DNA of 64,000 nucleotides. Origin: Limisphaerales bacterium. Lineage in GTDB: Bacteria > Verrucomicrobiota > Verrucomicrobiia > Limisphaerales > UBA1100. The translations under genes were made by a program, and so were the position numbers. Below, piece by piece: positions 43,396 through 52,060 of this stretch (positions within the stretch are counted from its first letter, which is position 1; each line of letters begins with the position of its first letter). The notes beneath the pieces were generated by a model, which was given only the letters and a program-made list of their open reading frames with translations, did no database searches and was not told the DNA's origin. The stretch covers positions 36,688 to 100,687 of the forward strand of contig JACNJL010000022.1 in the NCBI GenBank assembly GCA_014382585.1, written 5' to 3'.

Positions 43396-44859
43396 ATGTT
43401 TTTACGCGTATCTGGAATGATCGGCGTGGCGTTACTCATCGCCTGCGCCACGGGTGGTAACGATAAAAAGCTGCCGACCGGTAATGCGGGCAAACCTGCT
43501 GAGCCGGCGAAGGTGGATTTCGTAAAGCAGATCAAGCCAATCCTGGAATTCAATTGCGTGGGCTGCCACCGCGAGGGAGAAGCGGAAGAGCACGGCGGCG
43601 GCTATCAACTCGACGTCAAAGAGAAGGCCATCAAAGGGCGGCGTATTCGGCCTGGCGATCACGAGCGTAGTATGGTTTGGGAATCCATGACCCTGCCTTT
43701 AGATGACGAGGAAGTGATGCCGCCCAAAGAAAAAGAACAGCGGCCTTCGAAAGAGGAGATTGAGCTGATTGCATTATGGATCGACCAAGGCGCAACTTGG
43801 CCGGATGGTTTGCAGCTTGAGCCCAAGAAAAAAATCATCAAAGGCGAGGACGAAAACAAAATCATCGATGCCATCCGCACCAAAATCATAGCCAATCATA
43901 AACCGGTCGCTGAGAAGGAGATGAAGTTGTTCGTGGACAAAGTGCCGAACACCTTATCAGATTTCACGATGGTTCCCATCAAGGGCGGCACCTTCCTAAT
44001 GGGTAGCCCCGCAGATGAAACCGGGCGTGATGAAAATGAAGGTCCGCAGCGGCGTGTGACCGTGTCGGCTTTCTGGATTGGCAAACATGAGGTTACTTGG
44101 GATGAGTATCACAAGTTCATGTATTACGAGAAAAACGTGAATCTAAAAAAAGGCACGAGGGAGTATTATCTCGATTCAGTCGCTACTCCCACTAAGCCGT
44201 ATGTGAACATGGATTTCGGGATGGGGACGGGGCAGCACCCGGCAATCTCCATGACACAACATGCGGCCAATAAATACTGCCAATGGCTCAGTGCCAAGAC
44301 GGGTCATTTTTATCGACTACCAACCGAGGCGGAATGGGAATACGCCTGTCGTGCGGGTACCACCACGGCGTTCTCATGGGGCAACGAGGCAGACCGTGCC
44401 ACCTTGAACGCCAAAACGTGGAATAGCGGCAATACGCTGGATCCGGTGACCTTTGATGTGGGCTACCGCAAGGTAGGCCTCAAACCCCCCAACCCTTGGG
44501 GCTTGTTTGATATGCACGGCAATGTGTTCGAATGGGTACTGGATGGTGGCGCGCCGTACAAAGCCTCCAAGAGTATCCTTGTCGATCCCTGGGTGAAGGG
44601 GAGTAAACCGTATCCGCATGTGGCGAGAGGCGGGTCGTTTCACCCCAATTTCTCCAAAAGCACTATGCGTAGTTCGGCTCGGATATTTTCAGGTCCCCAC
44701 TGGAAACAACAGGATCCGCAGCTGCCCAAGAGTATTTGGTACCTAACCGATGCCACCTTCATGGGGATGCGGGTTGTTCGCCCGCTCGAAGTGCCTACTC
44801 AGGAGGAAATGAAGGCCTACTGGAACAACGGTGTTGAATATGATGTGCCGCTAAACTAG
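43396..44859 (+). CDS. Lipoprotein with PSCyt1-type cytochrome c and FGE-sulfatase (SUMF1) fold
   Basis: Starting at the ATG at 43396 gives 487 residues with a lipobox (ALLIAC, Cys17). A cytochrome-like PSCyt1 region has CVGCH at 54-58 and a later VMPPKEKEQRPSKEEIELIALWIDQGATWP. From about 195 there is a formylglycine-generating-enzyme fold with MVPIKGGTFLMGSPADE, AANKYCQWLSAKTGHFYRLPTEAEWEYACRAGT and NPWGLFDMHGNVFEW. The pair of cysteines of genuine FGE is absent from its C-terminal block (RGGSFHPNFSKSTM), so it is unlikely to activate the sulfatases. Confidence 0.88.
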   Translation: MFLRVSGMIGVALLIACATGGNDKKLPTGNAGKPAEPAKVDFVKQIKPILEFNCVGCHREGEAEEHGGGYQLDVKEKAIKGRRIRPGDHERSMVWESMTLPLDDEEVMPPKEKEQRPSKEEIELIALWIDQGATWPDGLQLEPKKKIIKGEDENKIIDAIRTKIIANHKPVAEKEMKLFVDKVPNTLSDFTMVPIKGGTFLMGSPADETGRDENEGPQRRVTVSAFWIGKHEVTWDEYHKFMYYEKNVNLKKGTREYYLDSVATPTKPYVNMDFGMGTGQHPAISMTQHAANKYCQWLSAKTGHFYRLPTEAEWEYACRAGTTTAFSWGNEADRATLNAKTWNSGNTLDPVTFDVGYRKVGLKPPNPWGLFDMHGNVFEWVLDGGAPYKASKSILVDPWVKGSKPYPHVARGGSFHPNFSKSTMRSSARIFSGPHWKQQDPQLPKSIWYLTDATFMGMRVVRPLEVPTQEEMKAYWNNGVEYDVPLN

Positions 44860-44953
44860 CGGCCACATTTATTCAAGTGAGGCTGGACAGTCGTCAACAA
44901 AACGGTAGAATTTTCCGCAGACAAAAACTCCAACAGATAATCCTTTTATTGCC

Positions 44954-46294
44954 ATGAAAAAAAAATCTAAAACCAACGTCAACCGGCGTCATTTCCTTAA
45001 ATCCTCCGGCAAGGTGGCCGCCGCAAGTGCGGTGCTGAGCCAGTTACCCATCGAACGCGTGGCGCACGCTGCCGTCAGCGACACGATAAGCGTAGCACTC
45101 GTGGGCTGTGGGGGGCGCGGCAGTGGTGCCGTGAGCCAAATCAGGAACACCAAAGGGAACACCAAACTCGTCGCCGTGGCCGATGTAAATGCGGGGAAAG
45201 CCAAAGATCGTGTTGCCGGTTATAGGAAGCAGTTTAATGATTGGGTAGACGTTCCCGAGGACAGGATCTTTGGCGGGCTCGATGGCTACAAGTCGGCGAT
45301 CGATTCGGGTGCAGATCTGGTCGTCATCGCAACGCCGCCGGCCTTTAAGCCGCAGCAGTTTGAGTACGCGGTGAAAGCAGGTAAACACATCTTTTGTGAG
45401 AAACCGGTTGCTTCCGACGCTCCGGGAGTCCGGCGTGTGCTGGCAGCCACTCAGGAGGCAAAGAAAAAGAATCTCATGGTCGGGATTGGGCTGCAACGGC
45501 GCCACGAGGAGCGGTATATTAACAACATCAAACGCCTTCACGACGGTGCGATTGGTGAGATCAACCTAATGCGAGTCTATTGGAACGGTCGCGGAATTTG
45601 GTACCGTGACCGCACGCCCGAGCAAACCGAAATGACCTTTCAGTGCAACAACTGGTATCATTTCATCTGGGCCAGCGGCGATCAGATTTGCGAGCAGCAC
45701 ATTCACAATCTCGACGTGGGTAACTGGGTCATGCAGGGCTATCCGGTTATGGCAAACGGAATGGGCGGCGGCGAGATGCGCCAAGTGGGGAAAACATACG
45801 GCGACCGCACGAAGACGCAGATTTTCGATCATACCTTCGTTGAGTACACCTATGCCAACGGTCACAAGATGTACAGTCAGGGTCGCCATCTCGGCGGCAA
45901 CGCAACCTTCGGTCAAGTCGCCGAGTACGCCCACGGCAGCAAGGGTACATGCAAACTGGCTTCTTCCATCAACCCGTTCGATGGCGACCCAATCCCAATC
46001 CAAGGCAAAGGCGGCGGTCACCAGCAGGAGCAAACTGACCTTATTGAATCTCTAGCGAATGGGGAAATCTACAACGAAGGGGAGTACGGCGCTAAGGCAA
46101 CCTTCACGGCCATCCTTGGTCGCGAGGCTTGTTATTCGGGCCGCCAGCTCAAGTGGGACGATCTGTTGAACAAGGGACATGACTACTGCCCCGGTATCGA
46201 CAAATGGACTGTGGACTCCGATCCGCCGGCGATGAAGGGTGAAGATGGCAAGTACCCTGTTCCTCAGCCCGGGATTTGGAATCCATTCGCCTAA
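44954..46294 (+). CDS. Tat-exported Gfo/Idh/MocA oxidoreductase
   Basis: The 446-residue protein carries a twin-arginine signal (NRRHFLKSSGKVAAASAVL) and then the Rossmann region SVALVGCGGRGSGAVSQI. The EKPVA motif lies near 144 and a C-terminal fold includes HNLDVGNWVMQGYPVMANG. This group exports a folded NAD(P)-bound enzyme, like other planctomycetal and verrucomicrobial members acting on sugars in the periplasm. The substrate is unknown. A strong intrinsic terminator follows. It probably stands alone, 94 bp after the cytochrome-type lipoprotein. Confidence 0.92.
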   Translation: MKKKSKTNVNRRHFLKSSGKVAAASAVLSQLPIERVAHAAVSDTISVALVGCGGRGSGAVSQIRNTKGNTKLVAVADVNAGKAKDRVAGYRKQFNDWVDVPEDRIFGGLDGYKSAIDSGADLVVIATPPAFKPQQFEYAVKAGKHIFCEKPVASDAPGVRRVLAATQEAKKKNLMVGIGLQRRHEERYINNIKRLHDGAIGEINLMRVYWNGRGIWYRDRTPEQTEMTFQCNNWYHFIWASGDQICEQHIHNLDVGNWVMQGYPVMANGMGGGEMRQVGKTYGDRTKTQIFDHTFVEYTYANGHKMYSQGRHLGGNATFGQVAEYAHGSKGTCKLASSINPFDGDPIPIQGKGGGHQQEQTDLIESLANGEIYNEGEYGAKATFTAILGREACYSGRQLKWDDLLNKGHDYCPGIDKWTVDSDPPAMKGEDGKYPVPQPGIWNPFA

Positions 46295-46316
46295 AGCCAT
46301 CAACTTCACGCGTTGA

Positions 46317-46346
46317 ACGCCGCCCTTCACGGGGCGGCGTTTTTTT
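46317..46346 (+). terminator. Intrinsic terminator after the Gfo/Idh gene
   Basis: ACGCCGCCC (46317-46325) pairs perfectly with GGGCGGCGT (46332-46340) around a 6 nt loop, and six T residues or more follow. It lies 23 bp after the stop codon. This is the cleanest rho-independent terminator in the window. Confidence 0.92.
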
Positions 46347-46400
46347 GGTCAGCCCATTTATCGAGTTGCCTAATCCATTCGACACCCGCATTCTTCGGTC

Positions 46401-47399
46401 GTGCGGGAGTTAATTTGTTTGCTCGGATTTTTGCCGTTCGGAGGCTGGTGTAGTTTGCCGGATGATGCCACGTGGCAACGCTTCGAGTTTGTGGATCCTG
46501 AGATGGGGGTGGACTTTCATCTTAGGTTTTACGCCAAAGATCGCCCCACCGCCGAACGAATCGCGCGCAAAACCTACGCCCGTGTGGAAGCGCTCAATGC
46601 CATTTTTTCTGACTATGATCCCGCTAGCGAACTAAACCGCCTTTGCCAAAAAACCCACGGTCAACCCGTCAAAGTCAGCCCCGAACTATTCGGCATCCTC
46701 CAACACGCCCAAACCCTCGCCCGCGAAACCGATGGCGCATTCGACATCACCGCCGGCCCAATGATCCGCCTTTGGCGTACCGCCCGCCGCCAACAAAAAC
46801 TCCCCAACCCAAAAGCCCTCGCCGCCGTGAAAAGCCGCGTTGGCTATAAACAAATAAAACTCAATCCCCGAACTCGCACCGTCACCTTACTCGTCGCTAA
46901 TATGCAACTTGACCTCGGTGGCATCGCGAAAGGCTACGCTGTCGACGAAGCGATGAAAATGCTCAAAGCCAATTGCATTCGCCGCGCCTTTGTCGCCGCC
47001 AGTGGAGATATGCTCACCAGCGCACCGCCCATCGGGCGCAAAGGCTGGCGCGTCGACATCCGTAACGTCGATCAATTCGGGAATATCTACCCCCGGACGG
47101 TTTTTCTGAAAAACCAAGCCCTCTCCACCAGCGGCGACACCGAGCAATACATCGAAATCAACGGCCGCCGCTATTCCCACATCGTCGACCCCCGCACCGG
47201 CTACGGCCTCAATCATCGAATGCAAGTGACTGTAATCTCCAACACCTCCACCACCGCCGACAGTCACGCCACGGCCATCAGCGTCATGGGCCTCAAAGCA
47301 GGCTTAAACTTCGCCAACCCCAAAAAACTTCAGGCAATTTTCCTGGATTTGAAAAACGAAAAACCACGCATTACCGAATCAACTCATTGGCGATGGTAG
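46401..47399 (+). CDS. apbE: ApbE-type FAD:protein FMN transferase
   Basis: The 332-residue protein begins at a GTG, with a short hydrophobic N-terminus (LICLLGFLPFGGWC, possibly a lipoprotein signal). It has the ApbE blocks NAIFSDYDPASELNRLCQ near 67, TDGAFDITAGPMIRLWR near 110, LDLGGIAKGYAVDEA near 170, FVAASGDMLTS, and YSHIVDPRTGYG near 261 with THATAISV-type sequence (SHATAISVMG). These transfer FMN from FAD to Thr residues of flavoproteins such as Nqr and Rnf subunits. No such partner is in the window. It converges with the PfkB-type kinase gene. Confidence 0.93.
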   Translation: MRELICLLGFLPFGGWCSLPDDATWQRFEFVDPEMGVDFHLRFYAKDRPTAERIARKTYARVEALNAIFSDYDPASELNRLCQKTHGQPVKVSPELFGILQHAQTLARETDGAFDITAGPMIRLWRTARRQQKLPNPKALAAVKSRVGYKQIKLNPRTRTVTLLVANMQLDLGGIAKGYAVDEAMKMLKANCIRRAFVAASGDMLTSAPPIGRKGWRVDIRNVDQFGNIYPRTVFLKNQALSTSGDTEQYIEINGRRYSHIVDPRTGYGLNHRMQVTVISNTSTTADSHATAISVMGLKAGLNFANPKKLQAIFLDLKNEKPRITESTHWRW

Positions 47400-47406
47400 A
47401 GACGCG

Positions 47407-48399
47407 CTATGCGTGAACCTGCCAAGTGTCAATCTCTTCCACCGACGCTGTGCCGGTGGTGCCCAGTTTGTGAATGACGATCGAGGCGGCGCGATTGGCC
47501 AACTCCAGCGCTTCGGGCAATTCCGCATTGGAAGCGAGTGCGGCGGCGAGGTTGGCCGTCACAGCGTCGCCTGCGCCGACGATGTCAATTTCGCCACGTA
47601 GCGTTAGGGCAGGGGAATGAATGACCTCGCCATCCGGTGCCACGCCAAAAATTCCTTTTTCGGCCACGCTCACGAAGACTGGCTGACCGGTTTTTTGGGC
47701 CAACTCGGCAGCGGCGGTTTGGGGTTCACCTTCAGTGAACCGCGCTAATTCGGTGGCGTTGATTTTGTAAATAATGTGCGGCCAATTTTTTAGCCCCCGA
47801 CGGCTGTCGCCGATGACGAGTGTTTGTGTTTTGATTTCATCAAGGACCGTCAAAAAGCTTTGCGTCACCACGCCGGTTTCCGGCTCATCCACTTGATCGA
47901 GCACGATCATCGCATCCACTCTTTCCGCGAGCGCGCGAGCGGCGTTGGCGAGTTTTTGCTGCAACGCGTCAGGCGTGGGATGCCAATTTTTGCTGTCGAG
48001 GCGATTGAGTTCGCGCGGCGGTCGGCCGGGCTCCATCATCAGCGGTTTGCAATAGGTGAAAGTGCGCTGCGCTTTGCTTTCAAAAAAATAATTCAGATTC
48101 ACGCCGGGCAATGGCTCAAGCGCGCGCTGGAGTTCGAAGCCTTCGCCATCGCATCCGCAAAAGCCTACCGGCCAAAGCTCACCCACCCCGAGGGCGGAGA
48201 GATTGGCCAACACCGTTCCGGCCGCGCCGGGTTGGGCGCGTACATGGGTAACGTTGTGCACGGGGAGACCGGTTTCGATGGAGGTTTCGTTTATTGAAGA
48301 ATCGATTTCCAGATAACGGTCGCAACTGTAATCGCCCACCACCGCGATGCGCAGCGATGGGAATTGGTTGGTGATTTTTTGGAAGCGCTCGGCGGTCAC
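47407..48399 (-). CDS. PfkB-family carbohydrate kinase (RfaE/HldE kinase-domain-like)
   Basis: The 330-residue protein has the ribokinase fold. The N-terminal strand is IAVVGDYSCDRYLEID, and GAAGTVLANLSALGVGELWPVGFCG follows near 57-81. The catalytic-base motif DIVGAGDAVTANLAAALAS lies near 273-291. The N-terminal pattern is nearer to heptose-kinase RfaE than to ribokinase. The ATP-dependent kinase would phosphorylate a sugar. It is the third gene of a tight operon after the HAD hydrolase and DHS-like genes, joined by a 4 bp overlap. Substrate unknown. Confidence 0.85.
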   Translation of the reverse strand: MTAERFQKITNQFPSLRIAVVGDYSCDRYLEIDSSINETSIETGLPVHNVTHVRAQPGAAGTVLANLSALGVGELWPVGFCGCDGEGFELQRALEPLPGVNLNYFFESKAQRTFTYCKPLMMEPGRPPRELNRLDSKNWHPTPDALQQKLANAARALAERVDAMIVLDQVDEPETGVVTQSFLTVLDEIKTQTLVIGDSRRGLKNWPHIIYKINATELARFTEGEPQTAAAELAQKTGQPVFVSVAEKGIFGVAPDGEVIHSPALTLRGEIDIVGAGDAVTANLAAALASNAELPEALELANRAASIVIHKLGTTGTASVEEIDTWQVHA

Positions 48400-49469
48400 G
48401 ATTCCAGTTCGCGCAGAAGGTGGTGGGTGAAATTGACGTTATCGCATTGCGCATAGTGCATCGCGCCGCCCATTCGGGCGTAGCTTTTGCAGAAGCGGAG
48501 GTAATAGGCGGGGTTGTCTTTGGGCGGCTCGCCGGTGGTCCAATCCCAGTCTCCGCCGTCTTGGATATCTACGACATAAAGCGAATGGTCCTTCACAATG
48601 GGACGATCTTCCTGCAGGCGCAGGTTATTGACGCAGGAAATGCTCTTTTCAAAAACCTGTGGCCCCATAATAGCGCTGCCCACCGAAAGCACCACGCCGC
48701 TGTCGAGCTCTTCGACTGAGCCGCCGAAGGTTGCGAAGTCTAATCCTGCCGCGCGGCCGAGTGCGGCACCGTTGAACATTGGGTGATTGGAAATGATGTC
48801 GTAGCCAATTCCCGGATGCACCGTGAGCGGCACGCCGTGCTTGAACGCATTGCCGAGCACGGAGGATGATTTCCACTTGTGGGGAATTGTGTGGCCGCCT
48901 TCGGCGAGGTTGTGCTGGCGCATCGCGTGCAACAGCTCGGTGTGGGCTGGGCTGAATTGGTTTTCCAATTCGGCCAAGGTGGGGAGTGTTACGCCATCCT
49001 CGGCGATCATGCGGCCGACGCTTTGGCCAAAGCCTTCGTTCTTGAGCGCGCCCGCAAGGACGGCGAGGTGAATGCAGCGGCCAGTTTCTTCCCACGCACC
49101 AAAGGTGCCGGTGGCGACGTTAGCGCGTACGCTTTCGGTGGATTGGCCGTGATGCGCCCATTCCCAATCGTGAATGACGCCTGCGCCGTTGGTGGCGAGA
49201 TGGGTGATCCAACCGTCCGACATCAGTTTTTCCATCAGCAGATGCGCACCGTTTTTTATCAAGTGCGCACCGTAAATATACATCACGCTCGCGCCTTTTT
49301 CCCGGGCGCTGCGGATGTCATTTGCGCATCGCACAATATGTCCGCGATTGGCGGGTGATAGCTCGGCGGGTGGGTTCGTTGGATCGATGAGGATTTCTTC
49401 GATGCCAGCCATACTGTCGCGCTCGGCAAGGGGGTAGACTTTGAGTTGTGAAAGATCGATGGGTTTCAT
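48396..49469 (-). CDS. Deoxyhypusine synthase-like protein of unknown substrate
   Basis: The 357-residue protein is rich in conserved-looking blocks: SVMYIYGAHLIKNGAHLLMEKLMSDGWITHLATNGAGVIHDWEW near 62-105, KWKSSSVLGNAFKHGVPLTVHPGIGYDII near 198-226 and DSGVVLSVGSAIMGPQVFEK near 256-275. The layout resembles the NAD-binding fold of deoxyhypusine synthase, and I have a weak memory of such proteins in Planctomycetes. The link is not proven. It overlaps both neighbours by four bases. The genomic context suggests action with a sugar kinase and a HAD phosphatase. Confidence 0.5.
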   Translation of the reverse strand: MKPIDLSQLKVYPLAERDSMAGIEEILIDPTNPPAELSPANRGHIVRCANDIRSAREKGASVMYIYGAHLIKNGAHLLMEKLMSDGWITHLATNGAGVIHDWEWAHHGQSTESVRANVATGTFGAWEETGRCIHLAVLAGALKNEGFGQSVGRMIAEDGVTLPTLAELENQFSPAHTELLHAMRQHNLAEGGHTIPHKWKSSSVLGNAFKHGVPLTVHPGIGYDIISNHPMFNGAALGRAAGLDFATFGGSVEELDSGVVLSVGSAIMGPQVFEKSISCVNNLRLQEDRPIVKDHSLYVVDIQDGGDWDWTTGEPPKDNPAYYLRFCKSYARMGGAMHYAQCDNVNFTHHLLRELES

Positions 49470-50293
49470 TCGCCTAAAATTGTTTGAAGTAGAGTTCCGG
49501 GATTTCGATAGTCGGCAATAATTGCATCGGCGCCGGATTCGATGAGGACGGTACGTTTGTGTTCGTCCACTCGGCCGGAACCGTTTTCATGTTCGTCACT
49601 GCACACGGCGATGGCGAGTCCGCCCAGATTACGGGTGGCTTCAATTTCCGCTGCACCGTCACCGAACATGACGAAGTTGTCGCCAGTGAATGATTCTTCT
49701 GCCATCAATTTTTCGAGCACCTTTTGTTTGGTGAAATGATCTGCATCGGTGTGGCCATAGACGTGGCCCTTGCAAAACGGGGTGAGGCCGAGCATTTCAG
49801 CTTCGGTGTTGATTTGGTCGTGCGGATTGCCGCTGAGAATGATGATGGCCAATCCGCGTGCGGCAAGTAGCTCCAACAGGGCGCGTCCGCCGTGGATGAT
49901 GTAATCGTCACGTGTTGCCGTACCGTCACGCAGTTTTGCGTAGCGTGCGTGGGCATTGGCATGGAGCGGTTCCAAAAAAGATTCAAGCAGTTCATCGGCC
50001 TGAGCTTGACCTCCGCGTTGTTGGATTTGCGCGGCCATTTCGGTGGTGAACAACGGGGTGGGGCGGCCGTTGAAGCGGATCATCTCATGAAATAAATGCG
50101 TGCGAATATCATCAATCGTTTCGCCTTCGCGCAACGGGAAACGCGGGGTCAGCACGGTTTGCGCCACCTCGGTCCAGCCGTGGCGGAGCCAGGAGAGCGT
50201 GCCATCGAAATCGAACACCACGTGCGTAGCGCGAGGGCGGGGTGTGAAGCTGGGGAGCAGTTCGAGGGGGGATGGGTCCGTAGTGGTCGGCAC
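49466..50293 (-). CDS. HAD-superfamily hydrolase
   Basis: The conserved nucleophile motif is VVFDFDGTLSWLRHGW. A cap region follows (HEMIRFNGRPTPLFTTEM), then IILSGNPHDQ (motif 2), a Lys-containing segment (HFTKQKVLEKLM) and FVMFGDGAAEIEATRN (motif 4). Such enzymes dephosphorylate small metabolites. The start is uncertain: GTG at 50293 gives 275 residues, the TTG at 50320 nine more. The open frame runs on to 50917 across the divergent TIM-barrel gene, and that part was rejected. It overlaps the DHS-like gene by four bases and is the first of three in the operon. Confidence 0.85.
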   Translation of the reverse strand: MPTTTDPSPLELLPSFTPRPRATHVVFDFDGTLSWLRHGWTEVAQTVLTPRFPLREGETIDDIRTHLFHEMIRFNGRPTPLFTTEMAAQIQQRGGQAQADELLESFLEPLHANAHARYAKLRDGTATRDDYIIHGGRALLELLAARGLAIIILSGNPHDQINTEAEMLGLTPFCKGHVYGHTDADHFTKQKVLEKLMAEESFTGDNFVMFGDGAAEIEATRNLGGLAIAVCSDEHENGSGRVDEHKRTVLIESGADAIIADYRNPGTLLQTILGE

Positions 50294-50383
50294 GCGGACA
50301 GTGAAATCGGATTTTAGCAAAAAAGCAATCTTGTGAGAAACAGACTTGATTCGAGGGCGCGGCTGTTCCCCAATAGGCGGCCT

Positions 50384-51436
50384 ATGAATCGACGCCAATT
50401 TATTGCCACCAGTGTTAGCGCGGCCGCCTCGCCCGCCTTTGCCAAAACGCCCAAGCCGTTGCGTTTGGGGCTGGATAATTTCGCCGTGCGCGCGATGGGT
50501 TGGAAGGCGGATGAACTGATCGATTACGCAGCCACGCTGAAATGCGATTCGCTTTTCATCACCGACTTGTTTGCGTTCGAGAGCTTTACACCGCGATATT
50601 TGCGGGAAGTAAAACGTCACGCGGATGAGAAAGGCATCCGGCTCTACGTCGGCTCGTGGAGTTTGTGCCCCACTTCCGTGACGTTCAAAAAAGATTGGGG
50701 CACGGCGACGGAACACTTGGCGCTGGGTGTGCGTGTTTGCAAAGCGTTGGGATCGCCGGTGTTCCGTGTGGTTTTGGGTTCGCGCAAGGATCGTCTCACC
50801 GAGGGCGGCATCGAGGCGCGCATTGATGACATGGTCAAATTTCTCAAAGCCAACCGGTCGCGCGCCACGGACGCGGGCATCAAAATCGCGGTGGAAAATC
50901 ACGCGGGCGATATGCACTCGTTGGAACTGGTGCGATTGGTCGAGGCCGCGGGGAAGGATTGGGTGGGCGTGAATCTTGATTCCGGCAACGCGGTGTGGAC
51001 GCTGGAGGATCCAATGGAGAATTTGAACAATCTTGCGCCATACACATTAACCAGCAGCTTGCGCGACACAATGGCGTGGCCGAGTGTGAACGGGTTCACG
51101 GCTGCGTGGCGTGCGATGGGCGAGGGTTTGGTGGATTGGAAAAAATATTTTTCGCATTTTGGTAAAGTGTGTCCGGACGCGCCGGTTTGTATCGAGACGA
51201 TTTCCGGTTTCAATCACGAGCTGAAAGTGAAGACGGATGATTTTTGGAAGGCGTGGCCAAAAGGCAAGCCGAAGGGGTACGCGCAATTTGAGGCATTTGC
51301 AAAACGTGGCAAAGCGTTGGCGGCTTTCAAACCGGCGGCGGGCATGGATCGCAAAAAAGCGCAGCAGGTTTTTCAAAAAGGCGACATCGAACGCAGCATT
51401 CGGTTTTGCCGAAAGCTGGGGTTGGGTCGGATCTAA
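50384..51436 (+). CDS. Tat-exported sugar phosphate isomerase/epimerase-like TIM barrel
   Basis: Starting at the ATG at 50384 gives 350 residues with a Tat-like signal (NRRQFIATSVSAAASPAFA) and a TIM barrel. Visible blocks are FITDLFAFESFTPRYLREV near 61-79, IKIAVENHAGDMHSLELVRL near 165-184 with the metal-binding Glu and His, and WVGVNLDSGNAVW near 190-202. It is close to the xylose-isomerase-like family. The substrate is not known. trpF begins at the next base after its stop, so the two are co-transcribed, though the functional link is unclear. Confidence 0.85.
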   Translation: MNRRQFIATSVSAAASPAFAKTPKPLRLGLDNFAVRAMGWKADELIDYAATLKCDSLFITDLFAFESFTPRYLREVKRHADEKGIRLYVGSWSLCPTSVTFKKDWGTATEHLALGVRVCKALGSPVFRVVLGSRKDRLTEGGIEARIDDMVKFLKANRSRATDAGIKIAVENHAGDMHSLELVRLVEAAGKDWVGVNLDSGNAVWTLEDPMENLNNLAPYTLTSSLRDTMAWPSVNGFTAAWRAMGEGLVDWKKYFSHFGKVCPDAPVCIETISGFNHELKVKTDDFWKAWPKGKPKGYAQFEAFAKRGKALAAFKPAAGMDRKKAQQVFQKGDIERSIRFCRKLGLGRI

Positions 51437-52060
51437 ATGAGCGTGACGGTCAAAGTTTGCGGCATCACCAGCGAGGCCGACGCCCTTGCAGCAGCGGACG
51501 CGGGCGCGGATGCGATTGGGTTGATGTTTTATGAGGACAGTCCGCGCTATGTTTCCATTGAACAAGCGAAGGCGATTTCCGCTGCGTTGCCGCCGCATAT
51601 TGTGCGCGTGGGGGTTTTTGTGAATGCAGCGGAGGCCGTGGTGTCACGCGCTATCGCGGAGTGCACGCTGAGTATTGCGCAGTTTCACGGGGACGAAACG
51701 CCGGAGGATTGCGGGCGGTTTGCGATTATGACGTTGAAGGCGTTTCGGATGAAGGGGCCGGAGACGTTGGAGGAAATGGAGCGTTATCCGACGGATGGTT
51801 TCTTGCTCGATGCGTTTGTGAAAGATGAACTCGGCGGTACCGGGGCGCAGTTTAATTGGAATCTTGCGGTTCGTGCCCGGGAATTTGGCCGCCCCATTTT
51901 TTTGGCGGGGGGATTGACAGCGGAAAACGTCGGGCAAGCGGTGCAACAAGTGCAACCGTTTGCGGTGGATGTGTCGAGTGGTGTGGAACTTGAGCCGGGA
52001 AAAAAGTGTGCGGACAAAATGCGCGCGTTTGTGTCCGCAGCAAAGGGTGCTTTGAATTAG
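51437..52060 (+). CDS. trpF: Phosphoribosylanthranilate isomerase
   Basis: TrpF converts phosphoribosylanthranilate to carboxyphenylaminodeoxyribulose phosphate in tryptophan synthesis. The 207-residue protein has the catalytic cysteine in VKVCGITSEADALAA (about residue 8), GLMFYEDSPRYVS, FHGDETPEDC, LLDAFVKDELGGTG with the catalytic Asp, FLAGGLTAENV and AVDVSSGVE. The length is normal. It abuts the TIM-barrel gene directly. At the 3' end it overlaps the convergent FHA gene by 4 bp. trpB lies 6.4 kb downstream, on the far side of a signalling cluster. Confidence 0.95.
   Translation: MSVTVKVCGITSEADALAAADAGADAIGLMFYEDSPRYVSIEQAKAISAALPPHIVRVGVFVNAAEAVVSRAIAECTLSIAQFHGDETPEDCGRFAIMTLKAFRMKGPETLEEMERYPTDGFLLDAFVKDELGGTGAQFNWNLAVRAREFGRPIFLAGGLTAENVGQAVQQVQPFAVDVSSGVELEPGKKCADKMRAFVSAAKGALN

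Noticed and set aside
50294..50917. N-terminal extension of the HAD hydrolase frame
   Set aside because: It lies antisense to the start of the TIM-barrel gene, is rich in Arg, and precedes the conserved DFDGT strand.
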